DNA from: Halopenitus persicus
GTDB lineage: Archaea; Halobacteriota; Halobacteria; Halobacteriales; Haloferacaceae
Direction: 5' to 3'
Length of the DNA: 64,000 bases
Assembly (NCBI RefSeq): GCF_002355635.1
Contig: NZ_AP017558.1
Span: 2,046,001 to 2,110,000, forward strand
In this document: piece by piece, positions 17,166-25,864 of the stretch
Numbering within the stretch: position 1 is the stretch's first letter
How the letters are laid out: the number at the start of each line of letters is the position of its first letter
Notes under the pieces: model-generated
Told to the model about the DNA's origin: nothing
Databases searched by the model: none
What the model saw: the letters and a program-made list of their open reading frames with translations, nothing else
Program-made: the position numbers and the translations under genes

Positions 17166-17906
17166 TCAGTCGTCGTCGATGACGTCCGGAATCCGATGGA
17201 GGGAGTCGATGACGTGGTCCGGTTCGACCGTGAACTTCCCGACATCGACGTGTGGTCGGTCGATCACGATCGCTTCGAGACCGGCCCGACGGGCGGCGAT
17301 CACGTCGGTCTCCCGGTCGCCGACGTAGTACCCTGACTCCGACCCCGACTCTGGCTCCCACTCCGTCTCCAGCGCCGTGACCCCGCGCTCCAGGAAATCC
17401 GGCTCCGGCTTTCGGCGACGATACGACTCGATCGTCGGCTTTCGGCCGATCACGGCGTCGAACCGATCGGGGACGCAGTAGGTCGCGACGAACTCCGCGG
17501 TCGCCGTTCGGTTGTTGGTCACCAGTGCGAGCGACCGGTCGGCCGACAGCGACGACAGCGCGTCGACGTCCGGATACGTCGGTCGATCACCGGATCGAAC
17601 GCGAGCATTGGTTCGCCGGGAGGCGTATCGTTCGCGCGCCCGCCACCACGCGTCCCGATCCACGCCAAGGAGCGAGCACGCCTCGTCGACGGGCGGGGAG
17701 TATCGGACCGCCTCGAGCGCCTCACGGGCTTCCCGGATCTCGGACGGTCCAACGTCATCCGACAGTCCGGTTCGCGTCCGGACGTCCACGCCGAACTCGC
17801 GGAGGGCGTCGTGTGCGGCCGCCCGGTAGACTCCGGGATGGGTCCCCGGTCCCGACAGGATCACGCCGTCCATATCGAACAGCAATGCGGCTCTCACGGA
17901 TCCCAT
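17166..17906 (-). CDS. HAD-superfamily hydrolase (phosphoglycolate phosphatase-like)
   Basis: 246 residues. FDMDGVIL near the N-terminus is HAD motif I, ALVTNNRT is motif II with the conserved threonine/asparagine, and the lysine in RRRKPEPDF is motif III. YYVGDRETDVIAARRAGL is motif IV. The inserted helical cap marks subclass IA, as in phosphoglycolate phosphatase and GPH-like enzymes. Substrate cannot be read from sequence. Its ATG at 17906 is 68 bases from the next upstream gene on the same strand, so the two may be transcribed separately or together. Confidence 0.88.
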   Translation of the reverse strand: MGSVRAALLFDMDGVILSGPGTHPGVYRAAAHDALREFGVDVRTRTGLSDDVGPSEIREAREALEAVRYSPPVDEACSLLGVDRDAWWRARERYASRRTNARVRSGDRPTYPDVDALSSLSADRSLALVTNNRTATAEFVATYCVPDRFDAVIGRKPTIESYRRRKPEPDFLERGVTALETEWEPESGSESGYYVGDRETDVIAARRAGLEAIVIDRPHVDVGKFTVEPDHVIDSLHRIPDVIDDD

Positions 17907-17974
17907 TCGGTCGGTGACGGTGGAAAACTCGTCGGTCGGTTTGTGACCTCAAACCCGATCGGTCGCCATCCAGG

Positions 17975-18220
17975 TTAGCGTTCGACCATCCAGGTCGTCC
18001 CGGAGGAGTATCCCCACTTCTCGATCGACAGGTCCGTGTTCGCCTCGCGAACCGTTCGGAGGTTCGCGCCGACCTCCTTTGCGGACAGGCCGAGGTCCTC
18101 GGCGATGAGTCGCGATTTAAAGTACGTCCGTGAGTCGGCTCGCTCCCGGAGGTACGTGAGGATGCGTCGCTGTTTCTCGGTCAGCGTCGCGTCGCCGGAG
18201 CGTGTGGTCGTCGCGCTCAT
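17975..18220 (-). CDS. Small winged-helix protein (haloarchaeal DUF7123-like)
   Basis: 81 residues that are nearly all one winged helix. LTEKQRRILTYLRERAD is helix 1, KSRLIAEDLGLSAKEVG the helix-turn-helix, and KWGYSSGTTWMVER the wing end. I recall a widespread haloarchaeal family of this size (DUF7123, from memory and not verified). It is probably a cytoplasmic transcription regulator; target unknown. It is divergent from the aglD-like gene, so it could control that gene or itself through the 247-base gap between them. Confidence 0.8.
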   Translation of the reverse strand: MSATTTRSGDATLTEKQRRILTYLRERADSRTYFKSRLIAEDLGLSAKEVGANLRTVREANTDLSIEKWGYSSGTTWMVER

Positions 18221-18467
18221 ACACTCCCCTACACGGTGGTCGCATAAGCACCGTTTGGTAGGATCGGTTAATCGGCTGCAGTCGGGTGGTTTATCGTCGA
18301 TCGGGGTGCCGATCCCGCGGTTATCCGTCCGGCGTGGGTACGGTCGTCGAACCGGATCGACCCGTCCCCGATTTCCGATCGGAGTCGTCAGGTCGGACGG
18401 GGTGGACCCCGAACGGGGGTCGCACGCTTCAGAAGGTACTTACCTCGGCCGCGGCGATGTGGCCGTG
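18221..18467. promoter_or_regulatory. Divergent promoter region between the DUF7123-like gene and the aglD-like gene
   Basis: 247 bases without a gene. GGTTAATCGG (18256) and GGTTTATCG (18287) are A/T islands, and GGTACTTACC at 18435-18444 lies about 25 bases ahead of the aglD-like ATG and is the best TATA candidate for it. I see no clear repeat or palindrome. Confidence 0.45.
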
Positions 18468-20288
18468 ATGACGGATCCCGACGGTGTGGCCCGCGTCAGC
18501 GTGGTTCTCCCCGCGTACGACGAGGAGGACACCATCGAACACACCGTCGAGCGGACGATCGCGGCCCTCGAGGGGTTTCTGTCTCCGAACGCCTTCGAGG
18601 TGATCGTCGCCGAGGACGGCTGTACGGACCGAACGCCGGAGATTGCCGACCGGATCGCGGCGGCTGACGACCGAGTTCGACACGTCCACAGCGACGAGCG
18701 GCTCGGTCGCGGCGGGGCGCTCGAACGGGCCTTCAGGGCGGCCGACGGCGACGTCCTCGTCTACTTCGACACCGATCTGGCAACGGATCTCGACCACCTC
18801 GAGGAGCTGGTGGAATCGATCCGGTCCGGCGACTACGACGTCGCGACCGGATCACGGTGGATGCCGGGCCGTGAGGCCGACCGGCCGCCCAAACGTGGCG
18901 TCCCCTCCCGTGCGTTCAACCTGCTCGTTCGGGGGCTTCTCCGGTCCGACGTTCGGGACCACCAGTGCGGATTCAAGGCGATCTCGCGGGACGCGTTCGG
19001 AACCCTGGTCGACGACGTCGAGGACGACCACTGGTTCTGGGACACCGAGCTGTTGGTCCGGGCACAGCGTGCGGGCCTCGCGGTCAGGGAGTTCCCCGTC
19101 GCCTGGGAGCCGAAGGGCGACACGAAGGTCGATCTGGTTCGTGACGTCTTCGGGATGGGGTCGCAGCTGCTGCGGCTCTGGTGGCAGCTGTCGGTTCGGC
19201 CGCGGATCACTCCACGCGTGAGCTTCGGCGCCGGGCTCCTGCTCGTGGCGGTCGCGGTCGCGTTGATGTCGACCTACATCGACTTCGGCGCCGTGATCGC
19301 GGAGATGCGTCGTGCGGACACGACGCTCGTCGCGATCGCGACCGTCGTGTACGCCCTCTCGTGGCCGCTCCGTGGTTACCGGTATCGGGACATCCTTCGG
19401 GAGCTCGGATTCACCGAACGGACCGGATTCCTGACCGGCGCGGTCTTCGTCTCGCAGACGGGGAACCTCGTGTTGCCGGCCCGGGGCGGCGACGCGATCC
19501 GCGCGTACATCGTGAAGGTCCGACGCGGGATCCCGTACCCATCGGGATTCGCCTCGCTGGCGGCAGAGCGCGTCTTCGACCTGCTGACTCTCGTCGGGCT
19601 CTCCGGTGCCGTGCTCGTCGGATACGCCGCGTCCGGCCGACTCGGCGAGATCGTGGCTGCGCTCACCGACGGCGAGGCAGCGGGTGACGCCGGATGGACC
19701 GCGGCCCTCGTCGCGATGGGCGTCGGCCTCGTCGCCGTCGGCGCCGTGATCGGGATCGTGTTGTCGGCCCGGTCGGACTCGAATCACGTCCGCTCCGCGA
19801 TCGCGCGGGTGAGCACCGACTCCTACGGCGAGGCGGTGGCGGACGTCCTCGAACGGTTCGTCGGCGACGTCCAACGCGTGGGCGGCGACCCGATCGCCTT
19901 CTCCCGAGTCGGTGCCACCAGCGTGGTCATCTGGGCGCTCGACGTGCTCGTCGCGGCGATCGTCCTCGCGGCCTTCAGGGTCGATCTGGACCCGGTCACG
20001 CTGATCGCGGTCTGTTTCTTCGCGGTCAGCGTCGGCAACCTCGCGAAGGTGATCCCGATCTCCCCCGGCGGGATCGGCCTCTATGAGGGCGCCTTCACCG
20101 CGATCATGGTCGGGCTGACCCCGATCGGCGTCTCGACGGCCCTCGGTGCGGCGGTCCTCGATCACGCGCTAAAGAACGTCGTCACTCTCGCGGGCGGCGT
20201 CGGGTCGATGCTGGCGCTCAACGTCTCGCTCACGACGGCCGTCGAGGAGACGGCGGACGTGAACGAGGCCGAGGCGCTCCAGGAGTGA
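18468..20288 (+). CDS. aglD: AglD-like GT2 glycosyltransferase fused to a flippase-like membrane domain
   Basis: 606 residues in two parts. Residues 1-245 are a family 2 glycosyltransferase of the dolichol-phosphate-mannose type: SVVLPAYDEEDTI, VIVAEDGCTDRT and the metal-binding DTDLATDLDH, then DHQCGFKA. From about 250 there are eight or so membrane helices of the lysylphosphatidylglycerol-synthase/UPF0104 type, ending VIPISPGGIGLYEGAF. This is the domain order of AglD, which charges dolichol phosphate with the last sugar of the S-layer N-glycan in Haloferax. The same role here is inferred. The start at 18468 gives the normal GT2 N-terminus; the frame is open upstream without coding character. 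Confidence 0.85.
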   Translation: MTDPDGVARVSVVLPAYDEEDTIEHTVERTIAALEGFLSPNAFEVIVAEDGCTDRTPEIADRIAAADDRVRHVHSDERLGRGGALERAFRAADGDVLVYFDTDLATDLDHLEELVESIRSGDYDVATGSRWMPGREADRPPKRGVPSRAFNLLVRGLLRSDVRDHQCGFKAISRDAFGTLVDDVEDDHWFWDTELLVRAQRAGLAVREFPVAWEPKGDTKVDLVRDVFGMGSQLLRLWWQLSVRPRITPRVSFGAGLLLVAVAVALMSTYIDFGAVIAEMRRADTTLVAIATVVYALSWPLRGYRYRDILRELGFTERTGFLTGAVFVSQTGNLVLPARGGDAIRAYIVKVRRGIPYPSGFASLAAERVFDLLTLVGLSGAVLVGYAASGRLGEIVAALTDGEAAGDAGWTAALVAMGVGLVAVGAVIGIVLSARSDSNHVRSAIARVSTDSYGEAVADVLERFVGDVQRVGGDPIAFSRVGATSVVIWALDVLVAAIVLAAFRVDLDPVTLIAVCFFAVSVGNLAKVIPISPGGIGLYEGAFTAIMVGLTPIGVSTALGAAVLDHALKNVVTLAGGVGSMLALNVSLTTAVEETADVNEAEALQE

Positions 20289-20565
20289 GCGTCGGTCGCC
20301 TCACGGCGAGGGATTCGAGGCGCTTCGATCGCGAGACCGCGCTGAACGGTGGGCGAACGGGCGACACGGATCTCGAACCGGGCCGTCGACTCGCCGTCTG
20401 GAGTCGGTCGGTTCGACGTCGCGGATCCCGGAACGTCCGTGTCGCACGCCCGCGTTCCGTCCCGGGCTCGTCATCGATGCACGGGCGGTCTGGCTCGCGA
20501 TCGCTGAAAAACGTCCGGGGGATCCGTTCTCGTGAGGGGTCCGGATCGGCTGGCGTCCGACGACG

Positions 20566-21078
20566 TCACCGCGAAGGGTCGTAGAGGTCCGTCTCGAAGG
20601 GACCGCACGCGCCGGCGACCGCGGTCGCGAGCGCCTCGGTCCGGTCGAGACGGCCGTTCGTGAACGCCGCGATCGCGCCGTCGCGTTCGGCGAGACCGGC
20701 GTCACCGGTGACGTCGGCCATCACCGGTCCGAGTTCCTCGCCGTTGCGAACCCGACGCGCGACGTCGGCGGGGAGGCGAACGCTCGGGCCGGCGCCACGG
20801 CCGACCGTGGCTCCGTCGTCGAGCGTGGCCCACATGATCAGGAAGAGTCCGTCGCGTCCGTCGACGGTGGCGACGCCCCCCTCGAGACCCACGCCGAGAT
20901 CGTAGCCGGCCTCGAGGGCCGCTGCAGCCCGTGTGTCGGCCCCGCGAACGGTCTCGCTGCGTCCTCGCGGCTGTTCGGAAACGCCGCTGTCGACCGGGAC
21001 GACCTCGACGGATCCCTCGAGGACCGACGCCACCGCTGCACGCTTCACCGGGTTTCCGCTGCCGACGCCGATACGCAT
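20566..21078 (-). CDS. DUF84 family inosine/xanthosine triphosphatase
   Basis: 170 residues, the usual length of the family. The N-terminus, MRIGVGSGNPVKRAAV, is the nucleotide-binding signature. EAGYDLGVGLEGGV and ATLDDGATVGRG follow, then the conserved LGPVMADVTGD. Members such as E. coli YjjX and archaeal homologues hydrolyse non-canonical purine triphosphates (ITP, XTP) to keep them out of nucleic acid. ATG 21078 is the only start that gives this conserved N-terminus; the frame stays open to 23277 by chance. The 277 bases between it and aglD hold no feature I can see. Confidence 0.88.
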   Translation of the reverse strand: MRIGVGSGNPVKRAAVASVLEGSVEVVPVDSGVSEQPRGRSETVRGADTRAAAALEAGYDLGVGLEGGVATVDGRDGLFLIMWATLDDGATVGRGAGPSVRLPADVARRVRNGEELGPVMADVTGDAGLAERDGAIAAFTNGRLDRTEALATAVAGACGPFETDLYDPSR

Positions 21079-21134
21079 CGTCGGGGATCGGTCGGGGGCA
21101 CCAATACGGATGTCGGTTGGCAGAGCGACCGCCG

Positions 21135-21926
21135 TCAGCGTTCTTCGGATGATGAATCCACGAAGGCGCCGGGATGAAGGATCCGTGCCAGTCGCTCGAC
21201 GCCCTCGACCAGGCTCGGTCCGGGCTGGTTCAGGAGGTCGTCGTCGATGGCGTGTACCGACGCGTCGATGGCCCAGTCGCGCTCGTGGATGACGCTCGGG
21301 TCGGCGCGATCGCCGTAGCCACACGGATGGAGAACCACGTGGTCGGGGTCGTGTCGTTCGACCGTCTCGCGGTCGATCTCGTGTGATCGCTTGCCGGCGT
21401 CGACGAACGGATATCGGCCGCCGGCGGCCTCGACCACGTCGGGAACCCAGTTGCCGGCTGCCATCGGCGGATCGGACCACTCCTCGCAGTAGACGACCGG
21501 TCGATCGACCGACTCGGCGGCGAGAAACGTCTCGACGCTCGTTTCGACGGCTTCGATCCGGTTGCGAAGGTCGTTCGCGAGCCGAGTTGCCGCGGTCGGT
21601 CGGTCGATCGCCTCGCCGATCGTCGCCGCGGACTCGATCACCTCCGGAAGCGTGCCGGGCTCGTGATGGCGGACGCGGTGGCCGCGGTCCTCGAGTGCCG
21701 TCACGACGTCCGCCTGGAGACCGTCGCTCGTGAACACGAGGTCGGGATCGAGCGCGTCCACCAGGTCGAGGTCGGGGGTCATCCACCCGCCGACGCGTTC
21801 CGGGGCCGGATCGACGTCGCCGGGGTCGCAGTGGTGGGTCACCCCGACGAGTCGGTCGGCGGCTCCGAGTGCGCGGAGCAGTGCGGTCGCGCTGGGAGCG
21901 AGCGAGACGAGACGTGGCCGGTCCAT
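21135..21926 (-). CDS. BtuF-like cobalamin/helical-backbone metal-binding protein without signal peptide
   Basis: 263 residues of the periplasmic-binding-protein type used for B12 and iron chelates: RLVSLAPSATALLRALGAAD, VGGWMTPDLDLVDALDPDLV, then WSDPPMAAGNWVPDVVEAAGG. There is no signal sequence or lipobox; the protein starts MDRPRLVSL at 21926. A longer frame to 21968 adds only a non-signal stretch. Cytoplasmic cobalamin-binding paralogues of this kind are common in haloarchaea and may take part in B12 uptake or storage. No ABC transporter genes are next to it. It diverges from tfb. Confidence 0.8.
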   Translation of the reverse strand: MDRPRLVSLAPSATALLRALGAADRLVGVTHHCDPGDVDPAPERVGGWMTPDLDLVDALDPDLVFTSDGLQADVVTALEDRGHRVRHHEPGTLPEVIESAATIGEAIDRPTAATRLANDLRNRIEAVETSVETFLAAESVDRPVVYCEEWSDPPMAAGNWVPDVVEAAGGRYPFVDAGKRSHEIDRETVERHDPDHVVLHPCGYGDRADPSVIHERDWAIDASVHAIDDDLLNQPGPSLVEGVERLARILHPGAFVDSSSEER

Positions 21927-22042
21927 GCGTGACCGATCGCCCGCCCACGCCAATGGGTCTATCGGCATCCCACCCGTCCGTGTGGGTGTGTCTCATCGAG
22001 GATCGTGATCGTTCGTTCGATTTTGCTCTCCGGATTCCGGTC

Positions 22043-22098
22043 GATTTAAGTGTCGTTCCCGCGTCTTTCGGGTAAGTACTTCCTTGGGATCTTATTGA
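22043..22098 (+). promoter_or_regulatory. Promoter region of tfb
   Basis: GATTTAAG at 22043-22050 and GATCTTATTG at 22088-22097 are TATA-like. The second is 20-30 bases from ATG codons at 22114 and 22123, so it is the likelier core element for tfb. Confidence 0.45.
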
Positions 22099-22113
22099 CC
22101 CACCCCAGGGGGG

Positions 22114-23079
22114 ATGACATCTATGAGTGAACGCACACATCTGCGGGAGAGAAACTCCCAGCGCGAGACGGAGACCGACGAGGGGCTCACATGCCCGGAG
22201 TGTGACGGCCACGTCGTCACCGACGAGGAGCACGGCGAGACGGTTTGTTCCGACTGCGGACTCGTCGTCGAGGCGGACTCGGTCGACCGCGGGCCGGAGT
22301 GGCGCGCGTTCGACTCCCGCGAGAAGGACGAGAAGTCCCGCGTTGGTGCCCCGACGACGAACACGATGCACGACAAGGGGCTCTCGACGAACATCGACTG
22401 GCGCGACCAGGACGCCTACGGCCGGTCGCTGTCCGGCCGCCAGCGACAGAAGATGCAGCGGCTCCGAAAGTGGAACGAGCGATTCCGCACCCGCGACTCC
22501 AAGGAGCGGAACCTCAAGCAGGCGCTCGGCGAGATCGACCGGATGGCCTCCGCGCTCGGCCTGCCGGACAACGTCCGCGAGACCGCCTCCGTCATCTACC
22601 GACGCGCGCTCGACGAGGACCTCCTCCCCGGCCGCTCCATCGAGGGCGTTTCGACGTCGTGCGTCTACGCCGCCGCCCGAATGGCCGGCGTCCCGCGGAG
22701 CCTCGACGAGATCTCGGACGTCTCCCGCGTCGAGAAGTCCGAGATCGCCCGCACATATCGCTACGTCGTCCGGGAGCTCAAGCTCGAGGTCAAGCCCGCC
22801 GACCCCGAACAGTACGTTCCCCGGTTCGCCTCCGCGCTCGAGCTCTCCGATGAGGCCGAGATGCGCGCCAAACAGCTGCTGAAGAACGCCAAGGAGAAGG
22901 GCGTCCACTCCGGGAAGTCCCCGGTCGGGCTCGCCGCGGCCGCCGTCTACGCCGCCGCGCTGCTCACCAACGAGAAGACGACCCAGGCGGCGGTCTCGGA
23001 GGTCGCCGACATCTCCGAGGTCACGATCCGGAACCGCTACCACGAGCTGCTCGAGGCCGAGGAAGGCCTGATCGCCTGA
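22114..23079 (+). CDS. tfb: Transcription initiation factor B (TFB)
   Basis: A 321-residue archaeal TFIIB. An N-terminal zinc ribbon (CPECDG ... CSDCGLV) is followed by the B-finger/linker region, with RGPEWRAFDSREKDEKSR and the GLSTNIDW stretch. Two cyclin repeats follow (about residues 120-215 and 220-315) with the helix KSPVGLAAAAVYAAALL. TFB binds TBP-TATA and BRE and recruits RNA polymerase. Haloarchaea carry several TFBs; which paralogue this is cannot be told here. ATG 22114 (MTSMSERT) and ATG 22123 (MSERTH) are both possible starts. Confidence 0.96.
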   Translation: MTSMSERTHLRERNSQRETETDEGLTCPECDGHVVTDEEHGETVCSDCGLVVEADSVDRGPEWRAFDSREKDEKSRVGAPTTNTMHDKGLSTNIDWRDQDAYGRSLSGRQRQKMQRLRKWNERFRTRDSKERNLKQALGEIDRMASALGLPDNVRETASVIYRRALDEDLLPGRSIEGVSTSCVYAAARMAGVPRSLDEISDVSRVEKSEIARTYRYVVRELKLEVKPADPEQYVPRFASALELSDEAEMRAKQLLKNAKEKGVHSGKSPVGLAAAAVYAAALLTNEKTTQAAVSEVADISEVTIRNRYHELLEAEEGLIA

Positions 23080-23117
23080 GACGGCGATCCTCCCTTTCAG
23101 TCCGTTCCGTCGAAGCC

Positions 23118-23495
23118 GTGCGACTCGTTCATCACTCCGCGTCCGCCGACGGCGACTGCATCGCCACCACGGTTGACGTCGCCGACTCGTTTCTCTCGCG
23201 GGCTCGTGGGCTGATGTTCCGCCGGTCGATCCCCGACGACTATGCGCTCGCGTTCCCGTTCGGCGAACCGAAGTCACGGACGCTGCACATGCTGTTCGTC
23301 CCCTTTGCGATCGACGCGGTCTGGCTCCACGACGGGGAGGTGACCGCCGTGAAACGGCTGCGTCCGTTCGTCGGTATCGGTCGCGGTCGTGGCGACGTCG
23401 TGGTCGAGCTCCCCGCGGGCGCGGCCGCGGACGTCGAACCCGGCGACCGGCTCGACTTCCTCGCCACGGACGGCACGACCGTCGTTCCCGGCTGA
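23118..23495 (+). CDS. DUF192 family protein
   Basis: 125 residues with the DUF192 pattern: DSFLSRARGLMFRRSIPDDY, then LHMLFVPFAIDAVWLHDGEV, VKRLRPF and VVELPAGAAA with GDRL. Family members are small beta-rich proteins, often secreted; this one has no signal peptide. Function is unknown. It starts at GTG 23118, only 38 bases after tfb, and could be read from the tfb transcript. Confidence 0.85.
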   Translation: MRLVHHSASADGDCIATTVDVADSFLSRARGLMFRRSIPDDYALAFPFGEPKSRTLHMLFVPFAIDAVWLHDGEVTAVKRLRPFVGIGRGRGDVVVELPAGAAADVEPGDRLDFLATDGTTVVPG

Positions 23496-23573
23496 TCGAT
23501 CGGCACCGATCGATCGGTCGCTGCGTGCCCGACGGTCGCCCGTCGAAACCGATCGCACGTTCGAAAACCCGTC

Positions 23574-23630
23574 ACCTTATTAGGGTGGGCCGCATTGCCA
23601 CGAACACGAATGACACGAGATACTCGTGGT
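23574..23630 (+). promoter_or_regulatory. cimA promoter with a perfect palindrome at the transcript start
   Basis: CACCTTATTAGGG (about 23574-23585) is a TATA box whose expected start point is near 23605. Just downstream, 23616-23630 is a perfect inverted repeat: CACGAG and CTCGTG with ATA between. It could be an operator at the start point or a small RNA hairpin. Confidence 0.6.
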
Positions 23631-23687
23631 AATTCGGAGGATAGAGGAAGTCGCCACACGGCGGCTGGCCGTGAAATTCTCCGGTAA
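23610..23687 (+). other. Possible leader reading frame ahead of cimA (25 codons)
   Basis: ATG 23610 is the first ATG expected in the transcript and opens a 25-codon frame that ends with TAA at 23685-23687. It overlaps the cimA frame out of phase. It could be a regulatory leader peptide, or the sign of a frameshift joining an original ATG start to the cimA frame. Codon third positions are less GC-rich here than in the body of cimA. Confidence 0.35.
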
Positions 23688-25263
23688 CACCGACTACCCG
23701 GCTCGTCCTTCTCACGACGGGCCAGCAACCGACGCCGTTCTCACACCGCTTTCCGATCGCGATTCCGTTCGACTGCTCGACACGACCCTCCGGGACGGCG
23801 AGCAGATGCCGGGCGTCTCGTTGACCCCCGAGCGGAAGCTCGAGATCGCGCGCGAACTCGACGCGACGGGCGTCCACGTGATCGAGGCGGGATCGGCGTG
23901 CACTTCGGAGGGTGAGCGCGACGGCATCCGACGAGTTGCCGGCGAGGGACTCGACGCCACGGTGACGAGCTTCGCCCGCGGCGTGCGCTCGGACATCGAC
24001 CACGCCCTCGACTGTGACGTCGACGGGGTCAACCTCGTGGTTCCGTCCTCCGACCGACACGTCGAAACCAAGGTCGGATCGACCCGCGAGGAGGTTCTCG
24101 CCAACGTCGAGGACCTCATCGCGTACGCGAAGGACCACGGGCTCTGGGTCGAGCTGCTCGGCGAGGACGGCTCCCGCGCCGACCTGTCGTATCTCCGCCG
24201 GATGGCCGAGACGGGCCACGACGCCGGCGCCGACCGGTTCTGTTACTGTGACACCGTCGGCGCGGCCAGCCCCGAGCACACCCTCGAGGTCGTCGCCGAG
24301 CTCGCCGAGCTCGGTCCGACGGGCGTTCACACCCACGACGATCTCGGATTCGGGATGGCGAACGTCCACGCGGGCCTGCGCGCGGGCGCCGACTTCGTCC
24401 ACGCCACCGTCAACGGCGTCGGCGAACGCGCCGGCAACGTCGCCCTCGAGGAGGTCGCGATCGCGCTCGACCGCTGTTACGACGTCGAGACGGTCGAGTT
24501 GGAGCGGCTCTACCGGCTTGCCCGGCTCGTTTCGGAGGCGACCGGCGTCTCGCTCCCGCCGAACAAGGCCGTCTGCGGGGCGAACTCCTTCGCCCACGAA
24601 TCGGGCATCCACACCGACGGGACGTTGAAGGACGGCGCGATGTACGAGCCGTATCCGCCCGAGGTCGTCGGGCGCGAACGCCGGCTCGTGCTCGGAAAAC
24701 ACGCCGGCCGCGCCGGCGTCGCGGCGGCGCTATCGGAACACGACGTCGACGTCGACGAGGACGAGCTCTCGGCGATCGTCGAGCACGTGAAGGACCTCGG
24801 GGACCGCGGCAAGCGCGTCACCGACGCCGACCTGCTGGCGATCGCCGACGACGTCCAGGAGCGCGACCGGGACCGACAGGTCGAGCTGCTGGACCTCACC
24901 GCCTCCTCGGGCTCCGGGCTGCCGACCGCCTCCGTCCGGCTCCGGGTCGCCGGCGAGGAGCGGGTGGCCTCGGGTCACGGCTCCGGCCCGGTCGACGCGG
25001 CCGTCACCGCGGTCCGCGCGGCGCTGGCCGACGAGAACGTCGAGTTCGAGCTCGACTCCTACCACGTCGACGCGATCACCGGCGGCACCGACGCGGTCGT
25101 CACCGTCGTCGTCGAGCTCTCCCGCGGCGACCGGACGGTCACCGTCGAGGCCGCGGAGGCCGACATCACCCGCGCGAGCGTGATCGCGATGGTCGACGCG
25201 CTCGACCGGCTCTGCGGCGACGTCCTCGAGACGGACGGCGAGACGCCCCTGGCCGACGACTGA
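23626..25263 (+). CDS. cimA: (R)-citramalate synthase (LeuA/CimA family)
   Basis: Up to 545 residues. The core is a DRE-TIM barrel: LLDTTLRDGEQMPGVSLTPE, VIEAGSACTSEGER, HTHDDLGFGMAN (metal ligands) and VNGVGERAGNVALEE. A LeuA-type C-terminal allosteric domain begins near residue 430. The SLTPE, AGSACTSEGER and GADRFCYCDTVG segments match Methanocaldococcus CimA better than 2-isopropylmalate synthase. It would condense pyruvate and acetyl-CoA to citramalate for isoleucine. The start is uncertain: GTG 23626 or GTG 23671, both in a leader that also holds an upstream frame. There is no in-frame ATG before the barrel. Confidence 0.85.
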   Translation: MVIRRIEEVATRRLAVKFSGNTDYPARPSHDGPATDAVLTPLSDRDSVRLLDTTLRDGEQMPGVSLTPERKLEIARELDATGVHVIEAGSACTSEGERDGIRRVAGEGLDATVTSFARGVRSDIDHALDCDVDGVNLVVPSSDRHVETKVGSTREEVLANVEDLIAYAKDHGLWVELLGEDGSRADLSYLRRMAETGHDAGADRFCYCDTVGAASPEHTLEVVAELAELGPTGVHTHDDLGFGMANVHAGLRAGADFVHATVNGVGERAGNVALEEVAIALDRCYDVETVELERLYRLARLVSEATGVSLPPNKAVCGANSFAHESGIHTDGTLKDGAMYEPYPPEVVGRERRLVLGKHAGRAGVAAALSEHDVDVDEDELSAIVEHVKDLGDRGKRVTDADLLAIADDVQERDRDRQVELLDLTASSGSGLPTASVRLRVAGEERVASGHGSGPVDAAVTAVRAALADENVEFELDSYHVDAITGGTDAVVTVVVELSRGDRTVTVEAAEADITRASVIAMVDALDRLCGDVLETDGETPLADD

Positions 25264-25358
25264 TCCGTTCGGCCGCGCCGTGCGCCGTCCGTCCGGCGTC
25301 CGTCGCTCGGACGCGCGTCTGACGGGGTTTTTATTCGATCGCGGTCCCAGCATCGTCC

Positions 25359-25685
25359 GTGAGCGTCGTCGTCGCGATCAAGCCCTCGGCACGCAAACGG
25401 AACGCGAAGGTCGGCACGCTCGTCCTCGAGGACGGCGTCCGCCACGTCTTTCGGAGCCGCGAGGCCGCCGAACGGTGGGCCGCCGACCTCTCGACCGGCG
25501 ACGGCCACGTCTGGGTCGCGGCCGCCCATCCCGCGGACGGAAGTCCGGTCGACTGCTATCTCGTCTCGCGAGCGACGAACGCGAAGCTCGAGGCGGCCTA
25601 CGACAAGCGCCGCCGACGGGCCCGCGGCGATCGGGATGCGGACCAGCGGTCGCTCGAGGGAGTGACCGGCGGTCACCCACGGTGA
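25359..25685 (+). CDS. Conserved-looking small protein of unknown function
   Basis: 108 residues from GTG 25359, which lies 22 bases after TATA box TTTTATTCG. It has an alpha/beta pattern (VVVAIKPSARKRNAKVGTLV, HVFRSREAAERWAADL, VWVAAAHP, VDCYLVSR) and a basic helical tail, YDKRRRRARG. I do not recognise the family. Its base composition and start signals are those of a real gene. Its last codons (DQRSLEGVT) correspond to a decayed first copy of the 23-bp repeat array that follows. Confidence 0.7.
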   Translation: MSVVVAIKPSARKRNAKVGTLVLEDGVRHVFRSREAAERWAADLSTGDGHVWVAAAHPADGSPVDCYLVSRATNAKLEAAYDKRRRRARGDRDADQRSLEGVTGGHPR

Positions 25686-25690
25686 TGACC

Positions 25691-25851
25691 GACGGTCGCT
25701 CGAGGGAATGGCCGACGGTCGCTCGAGGGAATGGCCGACGGTCGCTCGAGGGAATGGCCGACGGTCGCTCGAGGGAATGGCCGACGGTCGCTCGAGGGAA
25801 TGGCCGACGGTCGCTCGAGGGAATGGCCGACGGTCGCTCGAGGGAACGTGA
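25691..25851. repeat. Seven tandem copies of a 23-bp unit
   Basis: The unit begins GACGGTCGCTCGAGGGAATG and starts at 25691, 25714, 25737, 25760, 25783, 25806 and 25829. The copies are identical until the last, which ends AACGTG. A diverged copy lies at about 25641-25666, inside the 3' end of the preceding gene. The array ends 14 bases before the 3' end of tRNA-Ser. No spacers, so not a CRISPR. Confidence 0.97.
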
Positions 25852-25864
25852 ATCGCGGAGAAGC

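Noticed and set aside
20566-23277. 903-codon open frame on the minus strand
   Set aside because: Only its last 170 codons (20566-21078) are a real DUF84 gene; the rest crosses tfb and other genes without a coding pattern.
25691-25851. Possible CRISPR array
   Set aside because: Units follow directly without spacers of variable sequence; no cas gene in the window. The same holds for the arrays at 8317 and 58371.
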